The notes beneath the pieces are model-generated. The model was given only the letters and a program-made list of their open reading frames with translations, was not told the origin of the DNA and did not search any database. Source: Prevotellaceae bacterium UBA6858 (GTDB lineage: Bacteria > Bacteroidota > Bacteroidia > Bacteroidales > Bacteroidaceae). Taken from it: a DNA stretch of 31,662 bases. Location of the stretch: NCBI GenBank assembly GCA_002451695.1, contig DKDC01000034.1, forward strand, positions 1 through 31,662, in the 5' to 3' direction. The number at the start of each line of letters is the position of its first letter. Positions within the stretch are counted from its first letter, which is position 1. Made by a program: the position numbers and the translations under genes. This document shows, in pieces, positions 8,112 to 16,619 of this stretch.

Positions 8112-8117
8112 GAGGTG

Positions 8118-8320
8118 CAACTTGCATCTGCAAGATTAACGTGCTTAGCTAAGAATATAAATATAAGGAGATTAGAATAAACAATACCATAATAACCGGC
8201 TTTGTATGAAGCCCTTAATAGTCATTTATGAAACATGAAAAGTGTCTTTCAGTTACGTCGGAGGCTCCGCTGCTACAGCTGCGCCCCTTTACTCGTGAGC
8301 AAAAACCGTGGAAATGAGGT
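8118..8320 (+). promoter_or_regulatory. Long 5' leader of the FAS1-SusC-SusD operon
   Basis: About 200 nt separate the predicted transcription start from the first start codon, far more than the leader of about 20 nt of the FAS1 gene at 4894. It includes a small stem CTTGCA/TGCAAG (about 8120-8133), GGCTT/AAGCC (8200-8215) and a GC-rich patch around 8260-8290 in otherwise AT-rich DNA. Such leaders can host post-transcriptional control. I do not recognise a known riboswitch class in it. Confidence 0.4.
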
Positions 8321-11300
8321 ATGAAAACAAATAAAAATAATAGTATAAATATGATGTGTATGAAAAACCGTTTGATCAAAGAAGGCGGAAAATGGCTGAT
8401 GGCTGTTTGTCTGCTGTCGATGTGCGGATTGACGTACTCCTGTTCTGATGATTACGATTTGCCCGACAAGAAGCCAAGCTGGCTCGGAGCGAGCATCTAC
8501 GACTATCTGGTGGGACAGAAGAACTACACCAATACCGTGCGTCTAATTCAGGATTTGGATTACCAAGAAGTCTTGGAACGTACAGGCAGTAAGACGTTGT
8601 TCGTCGCAGACGATGACGCTTTTGCCAAGTTTTATCAAAACAACCAGTGGGGCGTGAAGAAGTATGAGGATCTCACCCTCTCGATGAAGAATTTGCTGTT
8701 GGGCTCCTCCATGCTCGACAACGCATATCTTCTTGAGATGATGACGAACATCAGCTCGGGCTCTACAATCTCGAAGAACCAGTGCCTGCGCCAGCCCACT
8801 TCGGCCGCAGTAACCGACTCCATTCCCTATTTCGCCTGGGACGGAGGCGACATCCCCGAAATCTTCAACGAGAACAGCGATGATTCGGAGGCTGCTGAGA
8901 TTGACTACTGGAAGCGTTTCCGCACACAGGAGAAAGGCGGCGTCTGGCTCGCCCTCGACGGAACCACTCCTTTGATGACCCACTTCCTCGCAGGGCAGAT
9001 GGGCGAAACCAACATCACTGACGCCGATTTTGAGACATTGGTGGGCACAACCCGCGAAGCGACCGACGCGCATATATATGGCAGCAAGGTTGTGGGGCAG
9101 GACCAGACCTGTCTGAACGGCTATGTTGACAAGTTGGACCGCGTGCTGATTTCTCCGTCAAACATGGCGGAGATGATACGCACGAGCGGCAAGACGAAAC
9201 TCTTCAGCCACCTGCTCGACCGTTTCTCGGCGCCGTTCTACAGCTCAACGCTCACATCCTCCCACTTGCAGCTTACGGGCATACGCGACTCTGTGTTTGA
9301 GAAGCGTTACTATTCCGCACGCTCGCAGGGCGGCCGTCTCGACACCGACCCGTACGGCGCAAAGGTGAGCGAGAACCTTATCCTTGACTACGACCCGGGA
9401 TGGAACCGCTACTATCCCGAGGGACAGCAGCTCTACACCGACATGGGCGCGATGTTCGTGCCTTCAGACGAGGTGCTTGAGAAATACTTCCTTCCCGGCG
9501 GCGCCGGTGAGTTCCTCATGGAGGCATACGCAAAGAAGGAGAACACCAAGGAGAATCTGGTGTATAACACCGACCAGATACCTATCCGTATCATCCAGCC
9601 GTTTGTGCAGAACCTCATGAAGTCTTCGTTCATCAACTCCGTGCCGAGCAAATATATCACCATCATGAACGATGCAAAAGACCCGATGTTCGGTAACATC
9701 GAGGGCGGCGTTGACGGCTTCCGTGCCACGATCGACACCACGCTTCTTGCAAACAACGGTGCTGTATATATAATGAATCAGGTGTTCGCTCCCGCAAAAT
9801 ATGCTGCGGTTTCCGCTCCTGCACTTGTGGGCAAGGACATGAAGATTTTCAACTGGGCAATTTCGGCCGATGACTCCTATATCACCAACCCGAACTCTGC
9901 TCCGTTGAACGCGTTCTTCTCATACTACCTGTTGGCTATGAGCTCACGCTTCAGCTTCTTCATCCCCACCGACGACGCTCTCTCTACATATTATGATGAG
10001 GTAACAAGCCAGTGGACACAGCCGCGCGTTCTCTCATTCTACTACAGTACACGTCGTGCCGACGCAACCGCACCTGTAAAGGCGCGTGCTTACAAGTGGG
10101 ACCCCGTAACCAACGAAATCGGCGGCTCCATTCCCGGCTCTGTTTCCGCACAGCAGATCAACAACCGTTTGAAGGATCTTCTCGATTCCCACATCATTGT
10201 ACACTCTGATGCAGAGTCCAAGACCGGTTTCGGTTCGCTCAACCAGTATTATGTAACCAAGGGCGGTAGCGCCGTCAAGATTTCCAACCGCGACGATGGG
10301 ACACTTTCCGGCGACTTCGACCAGACTCAGGCAGGCTTCAAGGTACAGGGCGGTTTCCAGATTGACCATGACTCTCTGATTACCGTGGAGCGCACATACG
10401 ACCGCCGCGAAGAGACCACAGGTTACGGTAACGGTATGACATATATCATAAACCGCCCCATCCAGACCACTATGAAGTCCGTTTACAGTGTTCTTCAGGG
10501 CGAGGGCGAGACCTCTCCGTTCTACCAGTTCTTCAACCTCTGCCAGATTGACGCAGACTTGCTCACCCGCGCAGGTGTTGCCGACAGCGTTAAGAAGCAG
10601 GAGGACAAGGACACCGAAATAGAGAAATACACTGTGTTCACTTCCTCGCAGAACGGTCTTACCGACAACGTGCGTTTCTTCAACTCGTTCAGATATACAG
10701 TTTATGTTCCCACAAACGAGGCTGTGCTCGAGGCTATCGAGTTGGGGCTCCCCACATGGGATCAGATTTCCGAGGTAATCGTGAACGGCGAGAACGAGGT
10801 TCAGGCAGCAACCGATGCCGGGGCAAGCGAAGATCAGATACTCGCGCTCACACGCAAGTATAAGTTCAAGGCTCAGGCCATGATCACCTGCCTTGTGAAC
10901 TTCCTCAAGTATCACTTCCAGGATAACTCTGTGTTTGCTGACCACAACGCCATAGAGGACACCAAGTATGAGACCGCCTGCATTAACGACGAGACCAACC
11001 GCTACCGTTCTGTTAAGGTTTCCTCTACCGGTAACGGCACTCTCAACGTGCGTTCGGTTTACAGCACCGATGCAAACGGTCACGATGTAGAAGGCCCGGT
11101 GCGCCACGTAACAAGCGATGAAACCTTGAGGAACATCATGACACGCGACTACACTTTCAATACAAAGGCAAAGAACGCCACCACTATTGAAACGTCTTCT
11201 TATGCAGTGGTTCACCAGATTGACGGTGTGCTCAACTTCAAGGAGCTTAAAGATGGCCGTTACGACAACGATTGGTCAGACATGGCAAGCGCCAGAAAGT

Positions 11301-11329
11301 TCATCGCTAAATATCGTATTCGGAAATAA
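8321..11329 (+). CDS. Large FAS1 lipoprotein with about four fasciclin-like domains, first gene of the SusCD operon
   Basis: Predicted 1002-residue lipoprotein with lipobox LTYSC (cysteine 41 from the first ATG) followed by SDDYDLPD, an acidic surface-export-like stretch. Four FAS1-like regions can be picked out at about residues 49-280 (TLFVADDDAFAKFY), 281-500 (LFSHLLDRF, AMFVPSDEVLEKYF, VYIMNQVFAP), 503-710 (FFIPTDDALSTYYDEV, MTYIINRPI) and 722-985 (YTVYVPTNEAVLEAIE, VVHQIDGVLNF). It lacks the beta-rich C-terminal module of the other two FAS1 proteins. In-frame ATGs at 8351, 8354 and 8360 follow an A-rich stretch, and 8360 would give a more ordinary signal peptide, so the start is uncertain. 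SusC follows 11 bp downstream. Likely role is surface binding in partnership with the importer; ligand unknown. Confidence 0.85.
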   Translation: MKTNKNNSINMMCMKNRLIKEGGKWLMAVCLLSMCGLTYSCSDDYDLPDKKPSWLGASIYDYLVGQKNYTNTVRLIQDLDYQEVLERTGSKTLFVADDDAFAKFYQNNQWGVKKYEDLTLSMKNLLLGSSMLDNAYLLEMMTNISSGSTISKNQCLRQPTSAAVTDSIPYFAWDGGDIPEIFNENSDDSEAAEIDYWKRFRTQEKGGVWLALDGTTPLMTHFLAGQMGETNITDADFETLVGTTREATDAHIYGSKVVGQDQTCLNGYVDKLDRVLISPSNMAEMIRTSGKTKLFSHLLDRFSAPFYSSTLTSSHLQLTGIRDSVFEKRYYSARSQGGRLDTDPYGAKVSENLILDYDPGWNRYYPEGQQLYTDMGAMFVPSDEVLEKYFLPGGAGEFLMEAYAKKENTKENLVYNTDQIPIRIIQPFVQNLMKSSFINSVPSKYITIMNDAKDPMFGNIEGGVDGFRATIDTTLLANNGAVYIMNQVFAPAKYAAVSAPALVGKDMKIFNWAISADDSYITNPNSAPLNAFFSYYLLAMSSRFSFFIPTDDALSTYYDEVTSQWTQPRVLSFYYSTRRADATAPVKARAYKWDPVTNEIGGSIPGSVSAQQINNRLKDLLDSHIIVHSDAESKTGFGSLNQYYVTKGGSAVKISNRDDGTLSGDFDQTQAGFKVQGGFQIDHDSLITVERTYDRREETTGYGNGMTYIINRPIQTTMKSVYSVLQGEGETSPFYQFFNLCQIDADLLTRAGVADSVKKQEDKDTEIEKYTVFTSSQNGLTDNVRFFNSFRYTVYVPTNEAVLEAIELGLPTWDQISEVIVNGENEVQAATDAGASEDQILALTRKYKFKAQAMITCLVNFLKYHFQDNSVFADHNAIEDTKYETACINDETNRYRSVKVSSTGNGTLNVRSVYSTDANGHDVEGPVRHVTSDETLRNIMTRDYTFNTKAKNATTIETSSYAVVHQIDGVLNFKELKDGRYDNDWSDMASARKFIAKYRIRK

Positions 11330-11340
11330 AATAAACAACC

Positions 11341-14300
11341 ATGAATAAAATAAAATATCTATTGCTCTTCGCTCTGTGCTTCTGCTTCACCACAGTGGCA
11401 GCGCAGGATCGAATTTCCGGACACGTTTGGAATAAGGCCGACGGACCGGTGATGATGGCGAATGTAGTCGAGGTGGATCAAAACAACCGTATTGTTGAGA
11501 ACACCACGACGGATGTTAACGGTAACTTCTCCATGCCGGTGAAGAACCGTAAGAACCGCCTTGAGATTTCATATATTGGTTACGCTAAGTACAGTCAGGT
11601 GATTGGAGCCACTAAGGTGTTCCGTATAGAACTCCGCAGCAAGACACAGCTCAAGACTGTAACCGTAACCGGCAAGCAGCGCGTAAAGACCAACGGTCTG
11701 TCCATTCCCAAGAAGGAGGTTTCCGTGGCATCACAGGAACTTAACATGGACGAAATGAAGGGTCTTTCATTCGAGACAGCCGATCAGGCTTTGCAGGGAC
11801 AGATTGCAGGTCTCGACATCGTGATGAACTCGGGTAACCTTGGTTCGGGTACTACCATGCGTCTGCGTGGCGTTACCAGTATCAATGGTAACCAGGAGCC
11901 TTTGATTGTGGTTGACGGCAACATTCTCGAAAACTACAACAGTTCCGATATTGACCTTCAGGACATGGACAACAGCGAACAGTTCGCACAGTTGCTTTCC
12001 GTGAACCCGGAGGATATCCAGAGCATCAACGTATTGAAGGACGCTGCCGCAACCGCCATTTGGGGTGCGCGTGGTGCTAACGGTGTGATTGAAATCAAGA
12101 CACGCCGTGGACACCGTGGTCCTGCTCGTGTTGACTTCTCTTACCGTTTCTCTGGAGCATGGCAGCCCAAGGGCATGAAGATGCTAAACGGCGACGAATA
12201 CACCATGATGCTCAAGGAGGCTTATTTCAACCCCTCACAAAGCAACATTGCTTCAAACATTGTTGAGATTTCATACGACCGCAACCGTCCTATGTATTTC
12301 GGCAACTTCAACAAGAACACCGATTGGCGTGATGAGGTTACTCAGTTCGGTCAGACCCACAACTATAATGTTGTGCTCTCTGGTGGTGGTGAAAAGGCAC
12401 AGTTCCGTATTTCGGGCAGCTACGACCACGAAACCGGTACAATCATCAAGCAGGCTCTCGACCGTTTCTCCACACGTATGGCTCTTGACTACTACGTGAG
12501 CGACCGCATCAAGTTCTCGTCAAACTTCTCTCTTACCTACACAAACAACAAGAAGAACTACACGGGTATTCTGGAGCGCGCATACAAGGCAATGCCTAAT
12601 ATGTCGGTTTACCGTTATGAGTACGACACCGAGACAAGAGACTACTACAACACTCATGAGTACTTCAAGATGTTCCCCGCTGCTGATGGGGCAGGTGCAG
12701 TGCGCGATGGTTTGAGTTCCTATTATCTCCGTGATATGGTAAGCAACGGTAATCCTGTTGCCATTGCTAACGGTTCGTGGGTAAAGGAGAGCACTTACAC
12801 AATTGACCCGCAGTTCCAGATTGAGTACAAATTCTTGGGCAAGGACGAAAGTGCCACACAGCTCAACTATACGGGTGAGGTTTACATGAAGGCTTACACC
12901 AACACCAACAAGGGTTACTATCCTGCTTCTCTCACCAGCGGTCACTGGTATGACAGCGGTGGTATTAACATCGCGAGCGACGGCGAGTCGAAAAGCCTTA
13001 CCTTTACAACCCGCCACACTCTTGTTTATACTCCGAAATTCAAGACCGACGACCACTTCCTTACAGCTATGGGTCGTATGGAAATGTCAACAAGCACGAG
13101 CGACAACCAGAACATTTCTTCCAATGGTTTGGCGGGCGGCATAACCGACCCGAGCGTGTTGGCTTACCTTACAGGTGCTTCAACTGGCGTGGGCAAGGGA
13201 CACAGCCTTGGCGTTCTCGGAAGTGTGCACTATTCTTACAAGTCAAAGTATGTGGCTGACTTCACGCTCCGTGCTGACGGAAGCACACGTTTCGGTGCTG
13301 ACAAGCGTTGGGGCTTCTTCCCCGGTGTGTCGGGACGTTGGAACATTAGCGACGAGCTTTTCATGAAGCCTATCAGAAAGATTGTCAATATGCTTGCATT
13401 CCGTCCCGGTTGGGGTATCAACGGTAACCAGCCCGGTGAGGAAGGACTTATGTACAACACGTATTCAAACACCGGTACTTATATCGGTGGAACAGCCATT
13501 GCTCCCCAGAACCTCCGTCTCACCGACCTCAGGTGGGAGAAGACTTCTGCATGGAATATGGGATTCAACCTCAACTTGCTTGAGGACCTTCTCCAGTTTG
13601 ACTTGAATATTTACCACAAATACACCAAGGATCTCTTGATGCAGAATGTGAGCATCCCTTCATCCGTAGGTTTCAGCACTCTTGCTTGGGCTAACGTCGG
13701 CAAGATGGAGAACAAGGGTTGGGAACTCAACTTCGTAACCAAGAAAATCAGCGTAGCTCCTAAGTTTCAGGTTGTGGGCAAGTTCAATATCGCCCAGAAC
13801 GTGAACGAAATCACACAGATGGACGCGAGCGTGCTTTCGAGCCTTAACGGCGACTTCAATTACAACAACGAAACTTGGATGAGCCGCGTTCAGATTGGCA
13901 ATGCACTCGGCGGCATTTACGGTTTCCGCTACAAGGGTGTGTACCGTTTCGACTACGACCACTGCGGATACTTCGCTGACCAGTCAAAGAACACCATCTA
14001 TGGTGAGCGCACCGCAGCCTACGCAGAGAAGTATGGTTTGAACGGCAGCTTCAACGCAACCTGCCCTGTGGCACGCGATGCCAATGGCAATATTATATAT
14101 GACGCAAAGGGCAACCCCCTTCAGATGTACTATAACTATGGTGGCAGAAACTACACATTCGGCGGTGGTGATGCTATTTACGAGGACATCAACCACGATG
14201 GTCAGATCAATGAGCTAGATATGGTTTATCTCGGCAGCTCCAATCCTAAGCTGAACGGTGGCTTCGGTATAGACCTTTACTATGGCCGTTGGAGCTTGAA

Positions 14301-14742
14301 GACCAGCTTCAACTTCCGTTATGGCAACAAGATTGTGAACCTTGCACGTATGGAGGCAGAGGATATGCGTACAAACCGCAACCAAAGCACGGCTACACGT
14401 TGGCGTTGGCGCAAGAACGGTGATATCACCGAAATTCCCCGCGCTATGAATGCAGAGGCAGGTACTTCTTACAACGCTCTTTGCAGCGACCGCTATGTGG
14501 AACCGGGGGACTACATCCGCTTCCAGTATATGCAGATTGCTTATGATTTTGACGCTAAGAAGCTCAAACGCTACGGTCTCCGTGCCTTGCGCTTTGCCCT
14601 TTCTGGCAACAACCTCATCTTCTGGTCAAGATATTCAGGTGTTGACCCCGAACACTCACAGAGCGGCTTCTCGCCTTGCTTCGACAGTTCGCAGACACCG
14701 CGTTCGCGTTCGTTTACATTCAGCGTTAATGTAGGATTTTAA
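11341..14742 (+). CDS. SusC/RagA-family TonB-dependent outer-membrane receptor (pair 1)
   Basis: 1133-residue outer-membrane importer. The signal peptide ends near TVAAQ (residue 22). A carboxypeptidase-D-regulatory-like domain follows at about residues 24-100 (RISGHVWNKADGPVMMANVV...DVNGNFSMPV). The plug domain, about 115-255, has the SusC signatures MRLRGVTSINGNQEPLIVVDG and INVLKDAAATAIWGARGANG. The remainder is barrel, with the EF-hand-like loop DINHDGQINELDMVYLGSSNP near 960 and an aromatic C-terminus (VNVGF). In this family the barrel imports glycans or peptides using the proton-motive force through TonB, with the SusD partner as lid. SusD begins 14 bp downstream and a FAS1 lipoprotein gene ends 11 bp upstream, so the three are almost surely cotranscribed. 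Substrate cannot be read from the sequence. Confidence 0.95.
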   Translation: MNKIKYLLLFALCFCFTTVAAQDRISGHVWNKADGPVMMANVVEVDQNNRIVENTTTDVNGNFSMPVKNRKNRLEISYIGYAKYSQVIGATKVFRIELRSKTQLKTVTVTGKQRVKTNGLSIPKKEVSVASQELNMDEMKGLSFETADQALQGQIAGLDIVMNSGNLGSGTTMRLRGVTSINGNQEPLIVVDGNILENYNSSDIDLQDMDNSEQFAQLLSVNPEDIQSINVLKDAAATAIWGARGANGVIEIKTRRGHRGPARVDFSYRFSGAWQPKGMKMLNGDEYTMMLKEAYFNPSQSNIASNIVEISYDRNRPMYFGNFNKNTDWRDEVTQFGQTHNYNVVLSGGGEKAQFRISGSYDHETGTIIKQALDRFSTRMALDYYVSDRIKFSSNFSLTYTNNKKNYTGILERAYKAMPNMSVYRYEYDTETRDYYNTHEYFKMFPAADGAGAVRDGLSSYYLRDMVSNGNPVAIANGSWVKESTYTIDPQFQIEYKFLGKDESATQLNYTGEVYMKAYTNTNKGYYPASLTSGHWYDSGGINIASDGESKSLTFTTRHTLVYTPKFKTDDHFLTAMGRMEMSTSTSDNQNISSNGLAGGITDPSVLAYLTGASTGVGKGHSLGVLGSVHYSYKSKYVADFTLRADGSTRFGADKRWGFFPGVSGRWNISDELFMKPIRKIVNMLAFRPGWGINGNQPGEEGLMYNTYSNTGTYIGGTAIAPQNLRLTDLRWEKTSAWNMGFNLNLLEDLLQFDLNIYHKYTKDLLMQNVSIPSSVGFSTLAWANVGKMENKGWELNFVTKKISVAPKFQVVGKFNIAQNVNEITQMDASVLSSLNGDFNYNNETWMSRVQIGNALGGIYGFRYKGVYRFDYDHCGYFADQSKNTIYGERTAAYAEKYGLNGSFNATCPVARDANGNIIYDAKGNPLQMYYNYGGRNYTFGGGDAIYEDINHDGQINELDMVYLGSSNPKLNGGFGIDLYYGRWSLKTSFNFRYGNKIVNLARMEAEDMRTNRNQSTATRWRWRKNGDITEIPRAMNAEAGTSYNALCSDRYVEPGDYIRFQYMQIAYDFDAKKLKRYGLRALRFALSGNNLIFWSRYSGVDPEHSQSGFSPCFDSSQTPRSRSFTFSVNVGF

Positions 14743-14756
14743 AGATTTCAACAAAG

Positions 14757-16532
14757 ATGAAAAAGAGAAATATATATAAAGGTCTGCTCACATCGGCTTT
14801 TGCCTTGGTAATGCTCGGCATCACCTCGTGTGATGACTTTCTGACCATCCACCCCTCCAACAAGATTACGGAGGAGGAGTTCTGGGAGGATCGTAACGAC
14901 TTGGAGAGTGCTGTGCGCGGATGCTACAAGCAATTCATCGGAAGCGGCATCATGTCAAAGCTCGTTATATGGGGCGAATGCCGCTCTGACAACTTCGACC
15001 TCCTCTCCGAAAACTGGGACGACATGAAGGATCTCATGAACGCCAACCTGCTTCAAACCAACTCGCTCTTCAGCTGGGCGGATTTTTACAAGGACGTAAA
15101 TTACTGCAACAAAGTGTTGGAGTATGGTCCCAAGGTTATAGAGAGGGATGCTAGCTTCACAACAGAGGACTGGAAACCTGTTGAGGCTGAAATGAAAGCT
15201 TTGCGCGCCCTTAATATGTTCTATCTGGTGCGTACATTCCGTGATGTGCCTCTTGATTTTAAGTCTATCGGTACCGACCGCGAGGCAAGGGCTCACTCTG
15301 GCCGTCAGATTGCTGCGGAAGTTGTACTCGACTCCATTATCAACGATGTTGACAGGGTGAAAGACAACGGTATGCGCCGCTATTCTTCAACGGCTGAGGA
15401 CAAGGGACGCTTCACACGTGAGTCTATTTATACTCTGCTTGCAGATATGTATCTGTGGCGTGCAGCCAAGAATGCTTCTGCCGACTCAGTAGCCAAGTAT
15501 GGCAACAAGTCGCAGGAGGATTACCAGAAAGTTATAACCCTTTGCGATGCGGCTTTGGAAATGTATCTTACACGCTACAAGGAGGCGAATCCGGATTACG
15601 CTCAGAGTTCGGCTTCGAACCAGGAGAACCCTTACTTCCTTATCAGAATGCGTTCCTCCAATGGTAGTACAAAGAATGTGGAAGATGAAATCTATCAGAA
15701 GATTTTTATAGACGGAAACAGCAGCGAAAGCATTTTTGAATTGCAGTTTGATGGGACTTCCAACTATAACAGTGCCTTGTATTCATATAGAGACAAAGTT
15801 GGGCTTTATTGTGCGGAAAGTGGTAATGCAGGTTTGCTTCAGGCAGCATCCCCGCTCCAGACTGTTACAAAGGCTATCGACAACACGAGTGGTGTTTACA
15901 GCCAGTCTGATATGCGCCGTTGGGAGAATATGCGCTATACTGAGGCTGGTCAGCGCGTGTTCCAAATCGCAAAATATGTTCAGGATGCCCCGTTGTTCAA
16001 AAACTTGAGCGACAACTCCGAGGGTGCTACATCTGGCAGGGCAAACACATCCAATTTCAGATCCAATTGGATTGTGTATCGTCTGAGCGACATCCTTCTT
16101 ATGAAGGCCGAGGCTATCTCACGCTTGGAAGCTCCAACGGACGAGCAGATTGAAAGCGCGTTCAACAACGTTGCAATGATTCTCTACCGTTCCAATCCTA
16201 CTGTAACTTCGGAAAGCGAAAAGTTGAAGCTTAACGACTATTCAACTCCTTCACAGCTATTCTCACTCGTTATGCGTGAGCGTCGCAGAGAGTTCTTCGG
16301 AGAGGGCAAGCGTTGGTTCGACCTCGTGCGCCTTGCGGAGTATGACGGTAAGACAACCAATATGCTCAATCTGCTGCTTACAAAGTATGCAACAAACACT
16401 AATGCGGTGAAGGCCAAATTGTCTTCCATGAATTCTCTTTACTCTCCGGTTTATGAGAATGAAATGAAAGTCAATCCTCTGCTTCACCAAAATCCGGCTT
16501 GGGAAAAGGAGCAAACTATATCGAGAAACTAA
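14757..16532 (+). CDS. SusD/RagB-family surface lipoprotein (pair 1)
   Basis: 591-residue lipoprotein, a normal size for SusD. Lipobox GITSC with cysteine 25, then the typical opening DDFLTIHPSNKITEEEFW. The family C-terminal signature is clear: MRERRREFFGEGKRWFDLVR at about residues 504-523. SusD proteins sit on the cell surface as the hinged lid of the SusC barrel and bind the substrate. The mid-part contains TPR-like helices, e.g. LRALNMFYLVRTFRDVPL near 145-162. It directly follows its SusC partner. A terminator-like hairpin begins 7 bp after its stop codon, so expression of the next three genes may be reduced relative to this one. Confidence 0.95.
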   Translation: MKKRNIYKGLLTSAFALVMLGITSCDDFLTIHPSNKITEEEFWEDRNDLESAVRGCYKQFIGSGIMSKLVIWGECRSDNFDLLSENWDDMKDLMNANLLQTNSLFSWADFYKDVNYCNKVLEYGPKVIERDASFTTEDWKPVEAEMKALRALNMFYLVRTFRDVPLDFKSIGTDREARAHSGRQIAAEVVLDSIINDVDRVKDNGMRRYSSTAEDKGRFTRESIYTLLADMYLWRAAKNASADSVAKYGNKSQEDYQKVITLCDAALEMYLTRYKEANPDYAQSSASNQENPYFLIRMRSSNGSTKNVEDEIYQKIFIDGNSSESIFELQFDGTSNYNSALYSYRDKVGLYCAESGNAGLLQAASPLQTVTKAIDNTSGVYSQSDMRRWENMRYTEAGQRVFQIAKYVQDAPLFKNLSDNSEGATSGRANTSNFRSNWIVYRLSDILLMKAEAISRLEAPTDEQIESAFNNVAMILYRSNPTVTSESEKLKLNDYSTPSQLFSLVMRERRREFFGEGKRWFDLVRLAEYDGKTTNMLNLLLTKYATNTNAVKAKLSSMNSLYSPVYENEMKVNPLLHQNPAWEKEQTISRN

Positions 16533-16538
16533 AAAACA

Positions 16539-16578
16539 GGGCGGCGCATTTGCGCCAGCGGTTGTGCCGCCGCTTTTT
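16539..16578 (+). terminator. Terminator-like hairpin inside the operon, between SusD 1 and the third FAS1 gene
   Basis: GGGCGGCGCA (16539-16548) pairs with TGTGCCGCCG (16563-16572), allowing a G-U pair, around TTTGCGCCAGCGGT, followed by C and T5 (16574-16578). No TAnnTTTG promoter is visible between it and the ATG at 16620. It may therefore act as a partial terminator that lowers expression of the second half of the operon, or it may separate two units whose second promoter I cannot see. Confidence 0.6.
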
Positions 16579-16619
16579 CTCATATAAATAATTCAACTAA
16601 GAAATAAAATAAATCAGAT

